Origin: a virus
Length of the DNA: 24,793 nt
Virus record (IMG/VR): IMGVR_UViG_3300028025_003414
Location: 1-24,793 of that record
Direction: 5' to 3' (one strand)
The first letter of the stretch is position 1. Each line of letters begins with the position of its first letter. Positions 1-6,584 of this stretch are shown piece by piece. The translations under genes and the position numbers were made by a program. The notes under the pieces were generated by a model. It was not told the DNA's origin. It ran no database searches and saw nothing but the letters and a program-made list of their open reading frames with translations.

Positions 1-1013
1 ACGAGGCTGGTCACAAAATGTACCGCCACCTCACAACGTGGACTAAGTTGCACACCGAGAACGCGCAGTTGGCCAACCAAGCGATGGACTACGTGATTAA
101 CTTGATGCTCAAGGACTTAGACCCGAACGAGTCAGTCATCGCTATGCCACGCTACACCGAGGACACAGGACACCCCAAGGCTAAGAAGGGTGACTTCATG
201 GGCTTGGTTGATGAACGATTCCGTGGCATGAACACCAAGCAGGTGTACGACATTCTGAAGCAGGAGCAGAAGGATGACCCGAACGGCGGTGGCGGCGGTG
301 ATGGGTTCGACGAACATGATTGGGAAGGTGCTGAAGGCTTGTCCGATGAGGAGAAGAAAGAGTTGGCGCGTGAGATTGACCAAGCGATTCGTCAAGGCTT
401 GATTGCACATCAGAAGAACATCGGCAAGGGCGGCGGGATGCTCGACCGTGAGTTGGAAGACTTGCTCGCACCCAAGATTGATTGGCGTGAAGTGTTGCGC
501 GAGTTCGTCAAGGCTACGTGTTCTGCGAAAGACACAAGCTCATGGCGTCGTGTGAATCGTCGTTTCCTTTCCACAGGTATGTATATGCCGAGCATGATTG
601 GCGAGAAGGTTGGTCACTTGGTTGTGGCTATCGACACATCGGGTTCTATCGGTGGGCCTGAGCTTGCCGAGTTCTTGTCCGAGGTCAAGTCAATCGCTGA
701 GGAAGTGAACCCCGAGGTCGTGGACTTGCTGTACTGGGACGGCCATGTAGCTGGGCATGAGAAGTACGAAGGTAGCGAGGTATCTAACATTGTTAGCTCG
801 ACCAAGCCACGAGGCGGTGGCGGCACTGACCCTTCTTGCGTATCCAAATACCTGCGTGACGAGAACATCAAGCCCGAGGCAGTCATCGTGCTGACCGATG
901 GTTATGTACCGAACTGGGGTGACGAGTGGACAGCTCCGACTATGTGGGTAATCAGTGGTGGTAACACAAGCGCGGTATCTGACCACGGCAAGACGATTTA
1001 CTTGGAGGATTGA
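1..1013 (+). CDS. VWA-containing putative metallopeptidase (DUF2201-like), 5' end cut by the window
   Basis: The frame is open from base 3, and the first visible codons read EAGHKMYRH. The preceding codon ends in 'ac' at bases 1-2, so it can be His; that would complete an HEAGH zinc motif, and the start then lies outside the window. Numbering from the ATG at 18, DYVIN follows at 24-28, as in DUF2201-type putative metallopeptidases. A Gly/Asp-rich linker lies near 90-100. A C-terminal VWA-like domain has a complete MIDAS set: DTSGS at 206-210, Thr270 in GGGGTD and Asp294 in LTDG. In bacteria such proteins often pair with a MoxR-type AAA ATPase; any partner would lie upstream. Substrate and role in the phage are unknown. 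The gene ends 1 nt before the next start, so it looks like part of one operon. A palindrome copy lies inside it at 784-796. Confidence 0.88.
   Translation, partial: EAGHKMYRHLTTWTKLHTENAQLANQAMDYVINLMLKDLDPNESVIAMPRYTEDTGHPKAKKGDFMGLVDERFRGMNTKQVYDILKQEQKDDPNGGGGGDGFDEHDWEGAEGLSDEEKKELAREIDQAIRQGLIAHQKNIGKGGGMLDRELEDLLAPKIDWREVLREFVKATCSAKDTSSWRRVNRRFLSTGMYMPSMIGEKVGHLVVAIDTSGSIGGPELAEFLSEVKSIAEEVNPEVVDLLYWDGHVAGHEKYEGSEVSNIVSSTKPRGGGGTDPSCVSKYLRDENIKPEAVIVLTDGYVPNWGDEWTAPTMWVISGGNTSAVSDHGKTIYLED
784..796. repeat. Dispersed palindrome copy 1 (inside VWA gene)
   Basis: CTAACATTGTTAG, which is CTAACAATGTTAG read on the minus strand. It has perfect 6-bp arms around one central base. It lies inside the VWA gene and codes for part of SNIVS, a different frame use from the later coding copies. 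Confidence 0.85.
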
Positions 1014-1014
1014 T

Positions 1015-1239
1015 ATGCCGATGATTATTACGTTGCCTTATGGGGACTTGGTTGTGTCTGTCGAAGATGCGATAACTGTGGCCAAGATATTTGAGAAGGC
1101 GGAGAAGTACCGATGCAAGTACAACGGAGCGGAGGGCACGACGCACCACATCTTTTCGGTAGAGGACAACGCACAGATGCGGATGATTACCAACGACACC
1201 TACGCCATGTACAAGATGGCGGGAAAGCCCGAGGATTGA
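1015..1239 (+). CDS. Small hypothetical phage protein (74 aa)
   Basis: Begins MPMIITLPYGDLVVSVED. The ATG at 1015 is chosen over an in-frame upstream start at 955 because GGAGG at 1004-1008 sits 6 nt before it and the previous gene stops at 1013. The N-terminus looks like a beta-hairpin, followed by an AEKYRCKYNG segment and a Met-rich stretch. I do not recognise the family. The tight junctions on both sides indicate co-translation with the VWA gene and the next small gene. Confidence 0.8.
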   Translation: MPMIITLPYGDLVVSVEDAITVAKIFEKAEKYRCKYNGAEGTTHHIFSVEDNAQMRMITNDTYAMYKMAGKPED

Positions 1240-1240
1240 T

Positions 1241-1468
1241 ATGAAAACTGTGCAAGACATACTGAGTGAGGACATGAAGCAATCGTTCAACAAAGCGATA
1301 CGGCAAGTGTTCGACGAGCAGTACGTTACGACTTTTGGGATGCCCGACTACTACTCCAAGCGCAAGTACGGCAAGCACACCATCTACAACAAGGAAGGTA
1401 TGCGTGTGGCGTGGGGGTTGAACGAGAAAGAAATGAAGGCGTATATGAAGCTATTGAAGGAGGAGTAA
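1241..1468 (+). CDS. Small hypothetical phage protein (75 aa)
   Basis: Begins MKTVQDILSEDMKQSFNKAI and ends MKLLKEE. It is charged and mostly helical in appearance, with a Tyr/Lys-rich middle (PDYYSKRKYGKHTIYNKEG). A GAGGAT ribosome site precedes the ATG. The stop TAA overlaps the next start (TAATG at 1466-1470). Function not recognised. Confidence 0.8.
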   Translation: MKTVQDILSEDMKQSFNKAIRQVFDEQYVTTFGMPDYYSKRKYGKHTIYNKEGMRVAWGLNEKEMKAYMKLLKEE

Positions 1469-1707
1469 TGGCAGTGCAGTTCGACCCAAAGTACGAGAAC
1501 CAACACGAAATAAAGTGGAGGAACATTGACCTGCGGTTACGAGATATTGGGTTTTGGGTGAAGTGGCAATTTGACTACACCACTATCGAATTCAAGTACG
1601 CGATTGGATTGAAAGGAGAGAGGCAACCGATGGGTATATACAACGACGAAGACACAGCTACGGCTATGGTCAAGATGCTTTTAAGTAACGCAAAGGATGG
1701 AGGCTAA
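1468..1707 (+). CDS. Small hypothetical phage protein (79 aa)
   Basis: The ATG at 1468 follows AAGGAGGAG, a strong Shine-Dalgarno site, and overlaps the previous stop. This start is preferred over an in-frame one at 1411 that would lie inside the upstream gene. The protein is aromatic-rich (IGFWVKWQFDYTTIEFKY) and looks like a small beta-sheet protein with a C-terminal helix. Function not recognised. Confidence 0.8.
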   Translation: MAVQFDPKYENQHEIKWRNIDLRLRDIGFWVKWQFDYTTIEFKYAIGLKGERQPMGIYNDEDTATAMVKMLLSNAKDGG

Positions 1708-1716
1708 CAATGTTAG
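1704..1716. repeat. Dispersed palindrome copy 2 (over the start codon of the 1710 gene)
   Basis: CTAACAATGTTAG. The left arm begins directly after the Shine-Dalgarno GGAGG (1699-1703), and the centre holds the start codon ATG at 1710-1712. As DNA it is an operator-like site. As RNA it could fold over the start codon, although the stem is only 6 bp with almost no loop. Confidence 0.88.
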
Positions 1717-2165
1717 ATGCACAGCAGAAGATGAAGCTATTGATAAGCGACAGACCTTGGGAGAAAGAGCCCGACATAGAGGAGTGGGTGCATGAGTTAT
1801 CGGGGTACAAGTGCACAGTGATGCGGCATGGGACGCTCGGACACCTGAATGGGTACGTGGCTATACCGAAGGGGCACAACGCATGGGGTGAAAACTACGA
1901 CCTGATTAACGACAACGGCATCGAGGTGCATGGTGGGTTGACGTACTCAGACGAGGACAAGGAAACAGGCGAGTGGGTAGTTGGGTTCGACTGCTCACAC
2001 GCAGGGGACTTTAGCCCGAAGCTAGTGGCTACGCTGATGGAGTACACCGAGACCGACATCAGCCACCACATGAGAGATACCTACCGCACGTTCGCGTGGG
2101 TGAAAGAGGAAGTGTGCAGTCTTGCACGACAGTTGAAGATGTTAAACCTAGGAGTAAAGAAATGA
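1710..2165 (+). CDS. Conserved phage protein of unknown function (151 aa)
   Basis: Shows GYVAIPKGH near residues 48-56, then VHGGLTYSDED and VVGFDCSHAGD, and a C-terminal helix with VKEEVCSLARQLK. From memory this pattern recurs in many phage and prophage hypotheticals, but no activity is assigned to it. The conserved His/Cys/Asp residues could bind metal; that is inference. The start codon is embedded in a palindrome copy, with GGAGG 6 nt upstream. The last codons overlap the next gene (ATGA at 2162-2165). Confidence 0.88.
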   Translation: MLDAQQKMKLLISDRPWEKEPDIEEWVHELSGYKCTVMRHGTLGHLNGYVAIPKGHNAWGENYDLINDNGIEVHGGLTYSDEDKETGEWVVGFDCSHAGDFSPKLVATLMEYTETDISHHMRDTYRTFAWVKEEVCSLARQLKMLNLGVKK

Positions 2166-2389
2166 CATTAAATGAACTGAGTAGGTACTACTGGGCACGG
2201 ATGAGCCAAGCCTCATACATGGAAGGGGCGATGAGAAACTTTGAATTGGGTGGTGTGTATGAGTATGGTACGTGGAGCTGCCTATTGAACTGGGCGTACT
2301 ACAAGGACATAGCCGACGAGATAAATGATTTGTATGGTTGCGCGGAGTGGGTAGAAGTAACTAACGAAATGAATGGAGTATCAAAATGA
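2162..2389 (+). CDS. Small hypothetical phage protein (75 aa)
   Basis: Begins MTLNELSRYYWARMSQASYM and ends NEMNGVSK. It is rich in Tyr and Trp. The ATG at 2162 overlaps the previous stop (ATGA) and follows AGGAGT, so it is preferred over an in-frame upstream ATG at 2096. The end overlaps the next gene by 4 nt. Function not recognised. Confidence 0.78.
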   Translation: MTLNELSRYYWARMSQASYMEGAMRNFELGGVYEYGTWSCLLNWAYYKDIADEINDLYGCAEWVEVTNEMNGVSK

Positions 2390-3240
2390 GTATTGCATCA
2401 AGCGCGGTTCTAGTGGAACTGAACATAAGTGTGTGGCCAGCCAACAAGGTTGACCGAGAGATGACCAACACAGTAAACGAGGCGGCGTCAGCAGTGCGTG
2501 ATGCTTCGCAGACACGTAAGAATCTGTTTGCAGGTACTAGCCTACGCAAAGACATTGAGAAGCTGGCGGCGCGTATACGCCTCTATCACAACCAGCACAC
2601 GATGCCTTGGGCCGACAAGGGCCAGCGACTGTTGCCGACTAAGTTGTTCATGGAGTACAAGCAGACGATGAATAACTACGAGGCGCAGTTCAAGCAGATG
2701 TGCGACAACTTCTTCATTGCTTACCCGCAGTTGGTGAACGAGGCACAGACGCACTTGGGCACGATGTACCGAGCGAGTGACTACCCTGAGTTAGCAGAGG
2801 TGGAGATGAAGTTTGGTTTCCGTATGGCGATTGACCCCATTCCTGAGTCTGGTGACTTTCGCTTGGACATATCAGCGCATGACTTAGACGAGATGAAGGC
2901 ACAGTACGAAGCCAAGTTCGACGAGCGACTGGCCGAGGCTATGCGTACACCTTGGGAGCGACTGCACACCGTGCTTACTGCCATGTCAGATAAGTTGAAA
3001 GACGAGGAAGGCAGTGATAGCACTAAGCGTTATCACGACTCGCTCGTGACCAATGCTGTGGACTTGTGCGGCTTGCTGGACAAGATGAACATTACGAACG
3101 ACCCCAAGCTGGAGGAAGCGCGTAAGCAGTTGGAGCTAACAATGTTAGGCGCTGACATTAAAACAATCAAAGAGAGTTCTCATGTGCGTGAGTCTATGAA
3201 GAACAAAGTAGATGCGATTTTGCAGAAGTTTGAATGGTAA
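2386..3240 (+). CDS. Conserved phage protein, possibly DUF3150-like (284 aa)
   Basis: Mostly helical and charged. It carries LVELNISVWPANKVDREM at the N-terminus, then LYHNQHTMPWADKGQRLLP and a YPELAEVEMKFGF segment. From memory this arrangement resembles a phage/prophage family filed as DUF3150; the name is tentative and no biochemical role is known. It is ATGA-coupled to the upstream gene. The C-terminal ELTMLGAD segment contains an exact copy of the dispersed palindrome. Proximity to the VWA/metallopeptidase gene suggests they may work together, but this is inference. Confidence 0.85.
   Translation: MSIASSAVLVELNISVWPANKVDREMTNTVNEAASAVRDASQTRKNLFAGTSLRKDIEKLAARIRLYHNQHTMPWADKGQRLLPTKLFMEYKQTMNNYEAQFKQMCDNFFIAYPQLVNEAQTHLGTMYRASDYPELAEVEMKFGFRMAIDPIPESGDFRLDISAHDLDEMKAQYEAKFDERLAEAMRTPWERLHTVLTAMSDKLKDEEGSDSTKRYHDSLVTNAVDLCGLLDKMNITNDPKLEEARKQLELTMLGADIKTIKESSHVRESMKNKVDAILQKFEW
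3136..3148. repeat. Dispersed palindrome copy 3 (inside 2386-3240 gene)
   Basis: CTAACAATGTTAG. It encodes Leu-Thr-Met-Leu in frame, the same tetrapeptide in the same frame as copy 6 in the unrelated DNA polymerase. Confidence 0.88.
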
Positions 3241-3250
3241 GGAGTGAATG

Positions 3251-3391
3251 ATGAATGATTTAGCAATTATTGTCGTGCCCGTATGGGCGTACTGGTTTAT
3301 TGTCGGCTGGATAGCACTCGATGCAGTACAGATTACGGTGAAGCTAGTGAATCAGTATTTGGAATGGCGTTTAGAAAAGAAAGGTAAATGA
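3251..3391 (+). CDS. Small single-pass membrane protein (46 aa)
   Basis: Short reading frame MNDLAIIVVPVWAYWFIVGW continuing to a charged tail ending RLEKKGK. One hydrophobic segment spans about residues 4-23, so it is probably an inner-membrane protein with a cytoplasmic basic tail. AAGGAG at 3239-3244 is 6 nt from the ATG at 3251; the ATG at 3248 is too close to the ribosome site. The stop overlaps the next start (ATGA at 3388-3391). It fills an otherwise empty gap between two genes, which supports it. Function unknown. Confidence 0.72.
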   Translation: MNDLAIIVVPVWAYWFIVGWIALDAVQITVKLVNQYLEWRLEKKGK

Positions 3392-4224
3392 TTATGGCTA
3401 TTGAATTATTGAAGTTGCCCAACGTGCGTATGGGTAAGACCGCTGGAAACATAGAAGAGGGCCAGCTACATGGCGAGGCCAAGCGATTGGCTTGGGAGGT
3501 TGCGACCAAGAACCCACTATGGACTATCGAGGTCGATGGATTCCGTACCTACCGTGTACTAGCTGATACCGAGGTGCTGGGTTACGTCGGCTCCGAGTGG
3601 TATGGCAGTAGCCACAAGTTGTTTGTTCGCAACAACCGAATCGCAATGCAGAGCGAACGTAAGAACGCATACCACACCGACAAGGTTGATAAGGCGATGC
3701 TCAAGGTAAAGAAAACCTTCGGCGCTATGTCACTGCCCGAGCGTATGCTCGATGCCGCGAAGAAGACCGAGGATGTATTGAGTAACCAAGCACATCGTAT
3801 ACGTGTTCGAGCGCGTGAGCATGAACGTCCGATTGAGATAGGTTTGGATAGATGGGCGCGTGACAACATAACCCAGTACATCCTATGGCTGAAGCAGACA
3901 AACAATGTAGTAGTACTAGAGCACATGGAGAAGCTAAACGATGTCAAAGCCGACATGGTGACTATTGAGGAAACTACTAAGGCGTTTCAGAACCAAAGAA
4001 CTGCGCTGGTGGTATTGGCAGACGGGAAATATATTGTTAAGATACGTGACAATGTACAACTGTATGATGATGCGACTCTACCCGTGGAGCTACGTGGCAA
4101 GCTAGGTATGCTCAAGCTGGTGGAGAAAGAAGCAATGGTAACTGGCATAGGTTGTCGAGTTAACGATGAAATTTTTGTGTTGATTTTGGAGAATGAAGAT
4201 GAAGAAACCAAACCCCAAATTTGA
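3388..4224 (+). CDS. Hypothetical phage protein (278 aa)
   Basis: Begins MIMAIELLKLPNVRMGKTAG. The middle has DGFRTYRVLADTEVLGYVGS followed by a basic helical part, and the C-terminus is a beta-rich region ending in an acidic tail (ENEDEETKPQ). The start at 3388 overlaps the upstream stop; ATG 3394 with a 9-nt spacing to AAGG is an alternative. No domain recognised. It overlaps the next gene by 26 nt. Confidence 0.82.
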   Translation: MIMAIELLKLPNVRMGKTAGNIEEGQLHGEAKRLAWEVATKNPLWTIEVDGFRTYRVLADTEVLGYVGSEWYGSSHKLFVRNNRIAMQSERKNAYHTDKVDKAMLKVKKTFGAMSLPERMLDAAKKTEDVLSNQAHRIRVRAREHERPIEIGLDRWARDNITQYILWLKQTNNVVVLEHMEKLNDVKADMVTIEETTKAFQNQRTALVVLADGKYIVKIRDNVQLYDDATLPVELRGKLGMLKLVEKEAMVTGIGCRVNDEIFVLILENEDEETKPQI

Positions 4225-4396
4225 AGGTTGGCCTACAACCCGATGCTACCCACGTAGCCTAGACGAAGCGTTTCCCCAAGACCGACTTGGTGAGTGGTGG
4301 ACTGCCCACAAGCGCCCCATGCCAACGTGGAATGACTTTGTGCTATACGCCCTAACAGTGTTAGTGCTTTTATTGCTGGCGAGGTTATTCGCATGA
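4199..4396 (+). CDS. Small tail-anchored membrane protein (65 aa)
   Basis: A polar, Pro-rich N-terminal part (MKKPNPKFEGWPTTRCYPRS) is followed by a C-terminal hydrophobic helix at about residues 46-64, ending LLLLARLFA. This predicts a tail anchor. GGAGA at 4188-4192 is 6-7 nt from the ATG at 4199, so this start is preferred to the ATG at 4193. The gene begins inside the preceding one and ends with an ATGA overlap. The variant palindrome lies in the membrane-helix codons. Function unknown. Confidence 0.75.
   Translation: MKKPNPKFEGWPTTRCYPRSLDEAFPQDRLGEWWTAHKRPMPTWNDFVLYALTVLVLLLLARLFA
4352..4364. repeat. Dispersed palindrome, centre variant (copy 4)
   Basis: CTAACAGTGTTAG. Both 6-bp arms are identical to the other copies and only the central base is G. 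It lies in the codons for the hydrophobic helix of the 4199-4396 gene. Conservation of the arms with a free centre fits binding by a symmetric dimer. Confidence 0.75.
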
Positions 4397-4653
4397 AAGT
4401 CTCTAACCGTATGCGTAAGCAGATAAAAGAGTATGAGCGTGAAGGCTTTCACATCGTAAGCATAGAGGACAGAGCAGGGTCGCACAAGATGGTGACGTTT
4501 GCCGAGTTCCCTGAGCCACAAATCGTGACGGAATGTAAATCAGACTGGCGCGCTTTCAAGAACAACATCTCACGCTATCGCCGACTGGCTCGTGAGTACG
4601 CAGAGAAACTACAACATGAAAACAGTACTAGCACCCAACGCGCCGTGGCCTAA
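4393..4653 (+). CDS. Small hypothetical phage protein (86 aa)
   Basis: Begins MKVSNRMRKQIKEYEREGFH. It has a basic N-terminal helix, then a beta-like stretch (AGSHKMVTFAEFPEPQIV) and a second basic helix (SRYRRLAREYAEKLQHEN). The high Arg/Lys content would allow nucleic-acid binding, but no family is recognised. It is ATGA-coupled to the membrane protein upstream and overlaps the next gene by 38 nt. Confidence 0.75.
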   Translation: MKVSNRMRKQIKEYEREGFHIVSIEDRAGSHKMVTFAEFPEPQIVTECKSDWRAFKNNISRYRRLAREYAEKLQHENSTSTQRAVA

Positions 4654-4789
4654 CAAGCCAGTGCAGAAACCCAAGCCCGTGGCTAAGACGCGAGTGCCAC
4701 CACCGCCGAAGAACCCGAGCAAGATAGCTAACACAGACAAGAAGTTCACAGAGTGGGCTGACAAAAACTTAGTGAGGAAATTCAAATGA
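4616..4789 (+). CDS. Small Pro/Lys-rich hypothetical protein (57 aa)
   Basis: Begins MKTVLAPNAPWPNKPVQKPK and includes a PPPPKNPSK run, so the first half is probably disordered; it ends WADKNLVRKFK. The ATG at 4616 is chosen over an in-frame GTG at 4592. The ribosome site is weak (GAGAAA), so translation may depend on coupling to the overlapping upstream gene. It ends in ATGA with the next gene. Function unknown. Confidence 0.65.
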   Translation: MKTVLAPNAPWPNKPVQKPKPVAKTRVPPPPKNPSKIANTDKKFTEWADKNLVRKFK

Positions 4790-4971
4790 AGTACATAGAT
4801 TTGATTGCATACCCCGTAATGATTGCGGCGGTGTATGTGTTGATGGGCCTAGCAAGGTGGCAGAGTGACCCTGAGTATTGGGAACACGCCGACCGAGTCG
4901 TATGGATTATTTGGGGGTTATGTTGGGGCTACGCGCTTCAACGCCGTATTGCGCGTGGAGGTACGCTGTAA
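4786..4971 (+). CDS. Small membrane protein, two predicted helices (61 aa)
   Basis: Two hydrophobic segments, at about residues 6-22 (LIAYPVMIAAVYVLMGL) and 38-51 (VVWIIWGLCWGYAL), flank a polar loop; the C-terminus is basic (QRRIARGG). It is probably in the inner membrane with both ends cytoplasmic. ATGA overlap with the upstream gene and TAATG with the next. Possible holin-like size and shape, but there is no lysis gene nearby to support that. Confidence 0.72.
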   Translation: MKYIDLIAYPVMIAAVYVLMGLARWQSDPEYWEHADRVVWIIWGLCWGYALQRRIARGGTL

Positions 4972-5102
4972 TGGACAGCGACTTGACAAACATTGGGTTG
5001 ATTTGTTTGCTGATGGGTGTGGGCATCGTGGTGTTTATCGGCATCATCTTTGTGTACCTAGCGGTGAATGAGTTTTTAGAAACATGGTTCTTGAAAGATT
5101 GA
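4971..5102 (+). CDS. Small single-pass membrane protein (43 aa)
   Basis: MDSDLTNIGLICLLMGVGIV continues hydrophobically to about residue 31, then NEFLETWFLKD. GGAGG at 4957-4961 lies 9 nt before the ATG, and the start overlaps the previous stop (TAATG). Longer readings from in-frame starts inside the upstream gene are rejected for lack of a ribosome site. Function unknown; a neighbour to another tiny membrane protein. Confidence 0.7.
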   Translation: MDSDLTNIGLICLLMGVGIVVFIGIIFVYLAVNEFLETWFLKD

Positions 5103-5103
5103 T

Positions 5104-5343
5104 ATGACAAAAGACGAAATGACTACGCTGCTACGCAGTGTGAGCTGTGATGAGAACACCATCACGGCAATGGGCAACGCCTACGAACTAGGGTTCGACC
5201 AAGGTGCGAACGTGGCCGAGGTGATGAAGAAGCTGGTGGAAGAAGCTGAGGGTGTATGTAACACAGTAGATGCAGGGGATGGTGATCCTCCCAACACGCG
5301 CAAGTTTTGGAATCTGTATGACCAACTGAGGGCGATGCAATGA
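5104..5343 (+). CDS. Small hypothetical phage protein (79 aa)
   Basis: Begins MTKDEMTTLLRSVSCDENTI. It is acidic and helical in the middle (ANVAEVMKKLVEEAEGVCN), then DGDPPNTRKFWNLYDQLRAM. The start lies 1 nt after the previous stop, and the end overlaps the next start by 4 nt (ATGA). Function not recognised. Confidence 0.75.
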   Translation: MTKDEMTTLLRSVSCDENTITAMGNAYELGFDQGANVAEVMKKLVEEAEGVCNTVDAGDGDPPNTRKFWNLYDQLRAMQ

Positions 5344-5618
5344 GTGAAGTTATCAACGCGTTCCACCCCGACTACGTGAAGACGTATATGCCTGACGTTA
5401 TGAAAGACTTTCGCACCCATGCGGCTAACCGCGAAGTGCGTGAGGAGAAGAACCTAAAGGTCAGCAAAAAGCCTTTGAAGACTGTGACTAAGTCGCTATC
5501 AGTAAAGATTTCTAAGGAACAGGCTAGGTTGAACTTGGAGAAGCAGAAAGCCCTGCTTATCAACAACCGAGACTTTAAGTATTTCAGTGGCGCAGGTATG
5601 CCCAAAGGAGTTAAGTGA
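5340..5618 (+). CDS. Small basic hypothetical phage protein (92 aa)
   Basis: Begins MSEVINAFHPDYVKTYMPDV. The middle is Lys-rich (EEKNLKVSKKPLKTVTKS), followed by a helix with KEQARLNLEKQKALL. The strongly basic middle could contact nucleic acid. It is coupled at both ends by overlapping start/stop codons. Function not recognised. Confidence 0.75.
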   Translation: MSEVINAFHPDYVKTYMPDVMKDFRTHAANREVREEKNLKVSKKPLKTVTKSLSVKISKEQARLNLEKQKALLINNRDFKYFSGAGMPKGVK

Positions 5619-5785
5619 TGAGTAACAGAGAAGCTGGTAAGGGCGATACCCAACGACCAACTGACCAAAATAAATACGGCAGTAACTACGATTTGATTTG
5701 GGGAACCAAGAAAAAGCAGGATGATGCCAAGGCAGAAGACGACGAGTTTGAACGAATCCAACGTGAACAAGGAGAAAAGAAATGA
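5618..5785 (+). CDS. Small polar phage protein (55 aa)
   Basis: MSNREAGKGDTQRPTDQNKY is followed by GSNYDLIWGTKKKQ and an acidic C-terminus ending QREQGEKK. The NYDLIWGTKKK stretch resembles short polar proteins found between genes in many phages (from memory). AAAGGAG at 5604-5610 gives a good ribosome site. The start overlaps the upstream stop and the stop overlaps the next ATG, so it fits exactly into the gap. Function unknown. Confidence 0.75.
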   Translation: MSNREAGKGDTQRPTDQNKYGSNYDLIWGTKKKQDDAKAEDDEFERIQREQGEKK

Positions 5786-6069
5786 GAGAGTGGCTAGCAA
5801 AGTGGTTGATGAAGAGCGAGATTAATAATGCGCGTTTACGCGCCGCGTATTCGACTGAGGTATCGGTTGAAGAAGCTGTGGACAAACCAAAGCCCAAGGT
5901 GCGTATTGCTGTGATGGAAGCGATGAACGGTAAGTTGTTAGAGGTGCAGTCGTATCAGCGAAACAGCCACGGCCCTGATTGGAAGAGCGAGTACTACATC
6001 TTAGAAGAAGGCCGACCACTTGCCGAGCAGATTGCTGTGGTGATGACGATGCGAGGTATGGGCGTATGA
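5782..6069 (+). CDS. Hypothetical phage protein (95 aa)
   Basis: Begins MREWLAKWLMKSEINNARLR, an amphipathic basic helix. The C-terminal half (RIAVMEAMNGKLLEVQSYQR and EYYILEEGRPLAEQIAVV) looks like a small alpha/beta domain. ATGA-coupled upstream, and it ends over the start of the methyltransferase gene. Function not recognised. Confidence 0.8.
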   Translation: MREWLAKWLMKSEINNARLRAAYSTEVSVEEAVDKPKPKVRIAVMEAMNGKLLEVQSYQRNSHGPDWKSEYYILEEGRPLAEQIAVVMTMRGMGV

Positions 6070-6584
6070 AGACCGAACTGTTGATTGGATGCGGTAGCGA
6101 CAAGGGCAAACGCTTGAAGGCTAGCCCTACCGATGCTGATACGTGGAGCAGTGTGACTACGCTCGACTACAACGACGACCACAAGCCTGATGTGGTGTGG
6201 GACTTGACGAACACCATGGGATTGCCGTTCGAGGAGAACAGCTTCGACGAGATTCACGCATACGAAGTGCTTGAGCATACTGGCGCACAGGGAGACTACA
6301 AGTTTTTCTTTTGGCAGTTCTCTGACTTTTGGCGCGTGTTGAAACCCAACGGCTACCTGCTGGCTACGTGTCCGTCACGTCATTCGGTGTGGGCATTAGG
6401 CGACCCGTCACATACCCGTGTGATGCAGAAGGAGCAGTTGGTTTTCTTGGAGCAGTGGCGCTACGTTGCTGTGGGCAAAACTTCTATGAGCGACTTCCGC
6501 AGTATCTACAAGGCCGACTTCAAAATCATTGCGGCTGAGGAAGATGCGGACTCGTTGAAGTTCATCTTACAGGCGGTCAAATGA
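6066..6584 (+). CDS. SAM-dependent methyltransferase, class I, Methyltransf_11-like (172 aa)
   Basis: Motif I LIGCGSDKGKR at residues 6-16 would bind S-adenosylmethionine. It is followed by TLDYNDDHKPDVVWDLT, the FDEIHAYEVLEHTG segment (motif IV area) and RVLKPNGYLLATCPS, a common hallmark of this fold. The protein is short but contains the core Rossmann fold. Substrate is unknown: no DNA methyltransferase DPPY motif is seen, so a small-molecule, nucleotide or protein target is as likely as DNA. The ATG at 6066 overlaps the previous stop; an in-frame start at 5979 lies inside the upstream gene and is rejected. Confidence 0.88.
   Translation: MKTELLIGCGSDKGKRLKASPTDADTWSSVTTLDYNDDHKPDVVWDLTNTMGLPFEENSFDEIHAYEVLEHTGAQGDYKFFFWQFSDFWRVLKPNGYLLATCPSRHSVWALGDPSHTRVMQKEQLVFLEQWRYVAVGKTSMSDFRSIYKADFKIIAAEEDADSLKFILQAVK

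Noticed and set aside
3897-4060. ACAATGT at about 3903 and 4048 as extra palindrome sites
   Set aside because: Only the 7-bp centre is shared; a few such matches are expected by chance in a window this long.
4983-5015. TTGACA inside the small membrane gene as a promoter
   Set aside because: No good -10 box at the right spacing and no match to the P1/P2 pattern.
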